Below are positions 45,513 to 49,731 of a stretch of 49,731 nt of DNA, one piece after another. Origin of the DNA: Christensenellaceae bacterium (GTDB lineage Bacteria; Bacillota; Clostridia; Christensenellales; Aristaeellaceae); assembly GCA_012837835.1 (NCBI GenBank), contig DUQK01000052.1:1-49731 (forward strand). The letters are read 5' to 3'. The notes under the pieces are model-generated. The model had not been told where the DNA came from, made no database searches, and saw only the letters and a list, made by a program, of their open reading frames with translations. The position numbers and the translations under genes are program-made. Each line of letters opens with the position of its first letter. Within the stretch, counting starts at the first letter, position 1.

Positions 45513-46751
45513 CTAATCTAAAGCAAATATAGTATCGTTCTTTTCTCTAGGCAGCGTCCATCTGCCGTTAGTAAAATCGGGAACCGCTACCGACATACTC
45601 CCCATAGCTATGCTCTGCTCGCTAAGGCAGGTTATAGCCATCCAGCTTGCAGTATCGTACACATCTATAGGCATGGGTTTTCCCTCTTGCAGGCTTTCAA
45701 AGAATGCCCTTAGCACAAGGTAGTCCATGCCGTCGTGCCCTCCGCGCATACCGAAACGCTCATACTCTTGCCAGAGTGGGTGCATGTATTTTTCCATATA
45801 AGCGCTGTCGCTTTCCCATTTGTGCATACCGCTATCTCCGCTACCGGGCGACATACCTTCTATGTATATGCCCCTATTATCCTCCTGCCATATGCCTTTT
45901 GTGCCCTGCACACGCCCGCCACGGGAATAGGGTCTTGGAAGGGTGCAGTCATGCGTTAGCAGTATAGTTTCGCCGCCTGCACATTTAATTAGAGTACTTA
46001 CTATATCCCCCTGCGCAAAATGTGCGTTTACAAGCGGGCTATCGGGGCGGTTTTTCTTAAGCCATGCGCTCTGACCTCTAGCCTTTGAAGCCATGCTTAC
46101 AAGCGAAAGCATACGGTTTCCACGGTTAAGGTTTAAGTATTTAGCTATGGGACCAAGCTCATGCGTGGGATATAGTTCTCCGTTGCGCCTTAGGAAATTA
46201 TCCTGCCTATAATGGCGGTTTATGTCCCCCATGCCTATTTCATACCTTAAATCGTGCTGATAACCGCCCTGAACATGCACAAGTTCTCCGAATATACCCT
46301 GCCTTATCATGGAGAGCAGTGTCATCTCTTCCTTGCCATAGCAGCAGTTTTCAAGCATCATGCAGGGTTTGCCTGTGCTTTCACTAGTGCGCACTAAATC
46401 CCAGCATTCTTTAATTGATGAGGCGCCGCCAACTTCAAGCCCCACTGCCTTGCCGCATTTCATAGCCTCAATTGCTATTGTAATATGGCTTTGCCAGCCG
46501 GTCATTATAATTACGGCTTCTATATCCTTATGCGATATAACTTCATGCCAATTCTGCGTAAGCTGCGGCAAATAGCATTTAGCTTTTTTTACAATTTCTC
46601 CGCCTTGTTGTAAACGGTCTGTATACACATCGCATAGAGCAACTATGCGTATATCCTCCATTTGGCATATGAGTTCAAGCTCCGGCTGCCCTCTAAAACC
46701 CAGACCTATAAAGCCTATGTTTATTTCCCTGCCTATCCTACCAAGTTCCAT
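45513..46751 (-). CDS. Gfo/Idh/MocA-family protein, GH109-like (NAD-dependent glycosidase type)
   Basis: 413 residues from ATG 46749-46751, six bases after AGGAG; the ATG two codons earlier is too close. The Rossmann motif is IGFIGLGFRGQPEL. MTGWQSHITIAIEAMKCGKA, LENCCYGKEEMTLL and NGELYPTHELGPIAKYL match glycoside hydrolase family 109 proteins, which cleave alpha-N-acetylgalactosaminides by an NAD redox cycle. No signal peptide is visible, so it should act in the cytosol. Simple dehydrogenase activity is the alternative. Confidence 0.8.
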   Translation of the reverse strand: MELGRIGREINIGFIGLGFRGQPELELICQMEDIRIVALCDVYTDRLQQGGEIVKKAKCYLPQLTQNWHEVISHKDIEAVIIMTGWQSHITIAIEAMKCGKAVGLEVGGASSIKECWDLVRTSESTGKPCMMLENCCYGKEEMTLLSMIRQGIFGELVHVQGGYQHDLRYEIGMGDINRHYRQDNFLRRNGELYPTHELGPIAKYLNLNRGNRMLSLVSMASKARGQSAWLKKNRPDSPLVNAHFAQGDIVSTLIKCAGGETILLTHDCTLPRPYSRGGRVQGTKGIWQEDNRGIYIEGMSPGSGDSGMHKWESDSAYMEKYMHPLWQEYERFGMRGGHDGMDYLVLRAFFESLQEGKPMPIDVYDTASWMAITCLSEQSIAMGSMSVAVPDFTNGRWTLPREKNDTIFALD

Positions 46752-46949
46752 ACCCATCTCCTGCGCTTTTTGTTTATACTAACAACAAGATATGCTAATG
46801 TCAATCAAAGTAGAAAATTATTAAAGCTGCTGATAAAATAAGCGGTAGGGTTACAAAATACCCATTTTTTGAAAAATCCCCCTGCGTTAGGTATTGCTCG
46901 TTACGCTGCGTTATGTTGTAACATGGCAAGTAGAAAGGAGGTAAAAGCT

Positions 46950-47681
46950 ATGCCAAAATACACTACGGGAGAAATAGCCAAGCTCTGCGGAGTAACAGTA
47001 AGAACCGTCCAGTACTACGATACCCGCGGTATACTTATACCAACTGAGCTTAGCGAAGGCGGAAGGCGGCTATATTCTGAAGAAGATTTACAGCGCATGA
47101 AGGTGATCTGTTTTCTAAGGGATTTGGGGCTGCCTATAAATTCTATATCCCAACTGCTTTCGGAAGACGACCCGGGAAGCGTAATATTCCTACTTCTTGA
47201 GCAGCAGGAACAGCTACTAAACGAAGAAATTCAGGATAAGCAGGATAAGCTAAGCAAGCTTGAAACGCTAAAAAAGGGTCTTAAAGCAGTTGAGAATTTC
47301 TCCGTAGAATCCATAGGCGGCATAGCTTATACAATGTCTAACAAAGAAAAATTAAAAAAGGTACGTTTAACAATGCTTATAAGCGGCATACCTCTAAGTT
47401 TACTGCAATGGTTGTCCATAATACTATGGATAACAAAAGGTATATGGTGGCTGTTTGTTGTGTGGATTGTAATTACAGTTCCCAGCGGCATAATGCTATC
47501 CCGCTACTATTTTACCAATGTAGCGTACATATGCCCACAATGCCATACTATATTTAAGCCTAAGTTTAAAGAGGCTTTTTGGGCAAGGCATACGCCATCA
47601 ACCAGAAAGCTAACCTGCACAGCCTGCGGGCACCACGGCTTCTGCGTTGAAACATACGGAAAGGATATAGAAAATGGATAA
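46950..47681 (+). CDS. MerR-family regulator with C-terminal membrane helices and zinc ribbon
   Basis: 243 residues from ATG 46950 (AGAAAGGAGGTAAAAGCT upstream). The N-terminal winged helix has YTTGEIAKLCGVTVRTVQYY and EGGRRLYSEEDLQRMKVICF, followed by a coiled coil to about 110. Unusually, two hydrophobic helices (~135-185, MLISGIPLSLLQWLSIILWI and VVWIVITVPSGIML) and a zinc ribbon (CPQC and CTAC, ~195-235) follow. This predicts a membrane-bound MerR regulator. It starts the operon that encodes a small membrane protein and an ABC transporter, which it probably controls. Confidence 0.88.
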   Translation: MPKYTTGEIAKLCGVTVRTVQYYDTRGILIPTELSEGGRRLYSEEDLQRMKVICFLRDLGLPINSISQLLSEDDPGSVIFLLLEQQEQLLNEEIQDKQDKLSKLETLKKGLKAVENFSVESIGGIAYTMSNKEKLKKVRLTMLISGIPLSLLQWLSIILWITKGIWWLFVVWIVITVPSGIMLSRYYFTNVAYICPQCHTIFKPKFKEAFWARHTPSTRKLTCTACGHHGFCVETYGKDIENG

Positions 47682-47877
47682 TATAAAAGAATTTCTGCCC
47701 TTTCTAATACCGCTTATAATTGCTCAATTAGCTCTGCTTGCATATACATTGCGCCATATACTAACCCATGATAATTACAAGAGAGGCAACCGCAAAATAT
47801 GGCTTATAATTACCATAGTTTTGATGAACTTCGTAGGTCCCATACTGTACTTCATATTCGGCAAAGAGGACGAGTAA
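47674..47877 (+). CDS. Small membrane protein with PLDc_N domain
   Basis: 67 residues with two membrane helices (LPFLIPLIIAQLALLAYTL and IWLIITIVLMNFVGPILYFI). The pattern matches the phospholipase-D N-terminal-type (PLDc_N) domain that often stands alone next to ABC-2 transporter genes. It overlaps the MerR stop by eight bases. Possibly an accessory subunit of the transporter. Confidence 0.8.
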   Translation: MDNIKEFLPFLIPLIIAQLALLAYTLRHILTHDNYKRGNRKIWLIITIVLMNFVGPILYFIFGKEDE

Positions 47878-47880
47878 TAT

Positions 47881-48771
47881 ATGCTTAATATCCATAATTT
47901 GCATAAAAGCTTTGGAGATAAAAAGGTATTAAAGGGGCTAGAACTTTCTGTACCAAAACACAGCGTATTCGGCTTTATAGGCAAAAACGGAGCAGGTAAA
48001 ACAACAACTATAAGAACCATAATGGGGTTACTTATGGCGGACGAGGGAGAGATATTTGTCGCTGGCGAAAAGGTCGTATACGGGAACACGAAAACCAACA
48101 GGCATATAGGATATCTGCCTGATGTGCCGGAGTTCTATTCTTTTATGACCGCTATTGAATACCTGCGCTTCTGCGGAGAAATAAGCAGTATGGATAGTTT
48201 GGAAATTAAACCAAGGAGCGAAAAACTGCTTAAACTTGTAGGGTTAGAGGACGAAAAACACCGTATAAAGGGCTATTCAAGGGGTATGAAACAGCGCCTT
48301 GGTATAGCCCAAGCTCTGCTAAACCGCCCAAAGCTTCTTATATGCGATGAGCCTACATCTGCACTTGACCCTATTGGAAGAAAAGAGATATTAAATATAC
48401 TAAGTATGGTTAAAGAGAATACTACAGTGCTTTTTTCTACACATATACTATCCGATGTAGAGCGCATTTGCACCAATGTTGCCTTTCTAAATGACGGTGT
48501 AATAAGTATGCAAGGAAAACTTTCTAAAATTAAATCAAGCTATCGCAGCGAAGAATATGTGCTTGAAATAGAAAAATATGAGGATACGCATAAACTTATG
48601 CGGACATTTCCAAAACTAAAAGCATCGGATAACAACACTCTTCGATTTAATCAAAAGAACTATTCTCCCTTTGAAATTATACAGTTTATGGCAAATAACG
48701 ATATAGCTTTCACAAAAATCGAAAAGCTTGAGCCTACGCTTGAAACGCTTTTTATGGAGGTGGTAAAGTGA
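47881..48771 (+). CDS. ABC transporter ATP-binding protein
   Basis: 296 residues. Walker A is GFIGKNGAGKTTTIRTIMGL, signature KGYSRGMKQRLGIAQALL, Walker B LLICDEPTSALDP and switch His in LFSTHILSDV. The C-terminal ~80 residues are the usual extension of ABC-2-type exporters. It powers the permease whose GTG start overlaps its TGA by four bases. The set resembles bacteriocin- or drug-type exporters controlled by a nearby regulator. Confidence 0.95.
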   Translation: MLNIHNLHKSFGDKKVLKGLELSVPKHSVFGFIGKNGAGKTTTIRTIMGLLMADEGEIFVAGEKVVYGNTKTNRHIGYLPDVPEFYSFMTAIEYLRFCGEISSMDSLEIKPRSEKLLKLVGLEDEKHRIKGYSRGMKQRLGIAQALLNRPKLLICDEPTSALDPIGRKEILNILSMVKENTTVLFSTHILSDVERICTNVAFLNDGVISMQGKLSKIKSSYRSEEYVLEIEKYEDTHKLMRTFPKLKASDNNTLRFNQKNYSPFEIIQFMANNDIAFTKIEKLEPTLETLFMEVVK

Positions 48772-49538
48772 AAACTATGCTTGCCTTCATTAAAAAAGAG
48801 CTTATAGAACAGTTACGCACAGGAAAGTTTGTTATACTGTCAATAATATCCATATTTATCGGCATACTTAGCCCATTAACAGCAAAGCTTACGCCTTGGC
48901 TTTTTGAAATGCTGGCAGACACTCTAGCTGAAAGTGGAATAAGCTTTACAGATTTTACAATAAGCGCAATGGATTCTTGGATGCAGTTATTCAAAAACGC
49001 ACCCATGGCACTCATGGCTTTTGGGCTTATAGAAAGCAGTATATTTGTAAAAGAATATCAGTCGGGTACATTGGTATTGGCGTTTACTAGGGGTCTTAAG
49101 CGCTACAAGATAGTGTTTTCTAAGTCGGCACTGCTTACATTGTTTTGGACTATATATTACTGGCTAAGCTTTATAATAACCTACACTTACAGTGCTTACT
49201 TTTGGGATAATTCTGTTGCGAATAATTTGTTATTTGCTGCCTGCAGTTGGTGGGTTTTCGGCGTTTTTGTAATTATGCTCATAGTACTGTTTTCAACTAT
49301 CGCAAACTCAAACGGCGCAGTGCTAGGCGGAATAGTTAGCGTACTGCTTATATCTTATCTAACAAGCCTATTACCTAATACCAACAAATACACACCTACG
49401 CTTCTAACAGACGGCTATTCTCTAATTTACGGCATAAAGGCTGCGCATGAATACATCGACGCTTTAATTACCACTATAACACTATCCATATTATGTTTTG
49501 TATTGAGCATTCCAATATTCAACAAAAAGCAACTATAA
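48768..49538 (+). CDS. ABC-2-type transporter permease
   Basis: 256 residues from GTG (GGAGGTGGTAAA upstream). About six helices with the ABC-2 pattern, including an N-terminal FIKKELIEQLRTGKFVILSI coupling segment and EYQSGTLVLAFTRGLKRYKI. It forms the membrane part for the ATPase just upstream. Substrate unknown. Confidence 0.88.
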   Translation: MKTMLAFIKKELIEQLRTGKFVILSIISIFIGILSPLTAKLTPWLFEMLADTLAESGISFTDFTISAMDSWMQLFKNAPMALMAFGLIESSIFVKEYQSGTLVLAFTRGLKRYKIVFSKSALLTLFWTIYYWLSFIITYTYSAYFWDNSVANNLLFAACSWWVFGVFVIMLIVLFSTIANSNGAVLGGIVSVLLISYLTSLLPNTNKYTPTLLTDGYSLIYGIKAAHEYIDALITTITLSILCFVLSIPIFNKKQL

Positions 49539-49575
49539 TAAAAACTCAAAATACCTATTCCCAAAAATCTCCAAG

Positions 49576-49605
49576 TAAAAAGGCAAGCACTTCATACGCT
49601 TGCCT
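49576..49605 (-). terminator. Terminator for a minus-strand gene right of the window
   Basis: Perfect 8-bp stem AGGCAAGC (49581-49588) / GCTTGCCT (49598-49605). On the minus strand it is followed by TTTTTA, so it ends transcription arriving from the right. Confidence 0.6.
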
Positions 49606-49616
49606 CAGACCGTAGA

Positions 49617-49658
49617 CAAATCGGTTTTAGCGATTAAGCTAGAACCGTTTTGTTTTTA
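49617..49658 (+). terminator. Long hairpin with T-run, likely terminator of the MerR-ABC operon
   Basis: CAAATCGGTTTTAGC (49617-49631) pairs with GCTAGAACCGTTTTG (49638-49652) with two mismatches and a six-base loop, followed by TTTTT. The remaining bases to the window end hold nothing I recognise. Confidence 0.55.
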
Positions 49659-49731
49659 TGTGGGAATCTGTTTTTCAAAAGAATTAGGTAATCTATTAGG
49701 TTTCTAGCAATCAAACACAAAAAGCGAGATA

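Overview
The window reads as the chromosome of a low-to-moderate-GC Gram-positive anaerobe of the Clostridia type (inference). The signs are strong AGGAGG-type ribosome binding sites, two perfect CIRCE heat-shock operators, a LoaP-type NusG paralogue heading a polysaccharide operon, and many genes using ATA for isoleucine. I saw no rRNA, tRNA, CRISPR array or replication origin.

Region 1 (1-24425, all minus strand) is an extracellular polysaccharide/O-antigen-type operon running right to left. A good promoter (24397-24425) drives a ~300-nt structured leader and a LoaP/RfaH-like antiterminator (23553-24086). Then follow two phosphoglycosyl transferases, a PglE-like aminotransferase, an ATP-grasp/HAD fusion, three GT-B glycosyltransferases, a Wzy-like polymerase and a Wzx-like flippase. 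Next come genes for a 2,3-diamino uronic acid sugar: UDP-GlcNAc 6-dehydrogenase, WlbA/WbpB-like oxidoreductase, WbpE-like aminotransferase and WbpG-like amidotransferase. A separate acylation cassette (FkbH-like enzyme, VOC protein, acyl carrier protein, broken MBOAT acyltransferase) sits near two LpxD-like left-handed beta-helix acyltransferases.

The left 10 kb of this operon is a genomic ruin. It holds broken copies of a DegT aminotransferase, an LpxD-like acyltransferase, a polysaccharide deacetylase, an MBOAT protein and an IS66-family insertion sequence. Almost every in-frame stop lies where a Gln or Trp codon is expected, as C-to-T or G-to-A changes would produce. The picture is a sugar-decoration locus remodelled by cassette replacement.

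Region 2 (24671-31906, plus strand) holds an Eis-like acetyltransferase and then a tightly packed envelope module: MMPL/RND-type transporter, exported protein, ECF sigma factor, anti-sigma factor fused to DUF4349, SIMPL-domain protein, and a small secreted Cys protein.

Region 3 (31911-37757) has an acyl-ACP thioesterase facing an acyl-CoA synthetase, a pair of short chromate-transporter proteins, and an unrecognised 539-residue protein whose C-terminus carries an Rx5H (HEPN-like) motif.

Region 4 (37797-42943) is a stress block: groES-groEL under CIRCE, a Prx6-type peroxiredoxin, and htpG with its own perfect CIRCE.

Region 5 (42954-49731) carries an exported FMN-binding protein with a palindromic operator candidate, a lone phage terminase large subunit, a GH109-like oxidoreductase/glycosidase, and an operon of a MerR regulator with membrane and zinc-ribbon segments, a two-helix PLDc_N protein and an ABC transporter.
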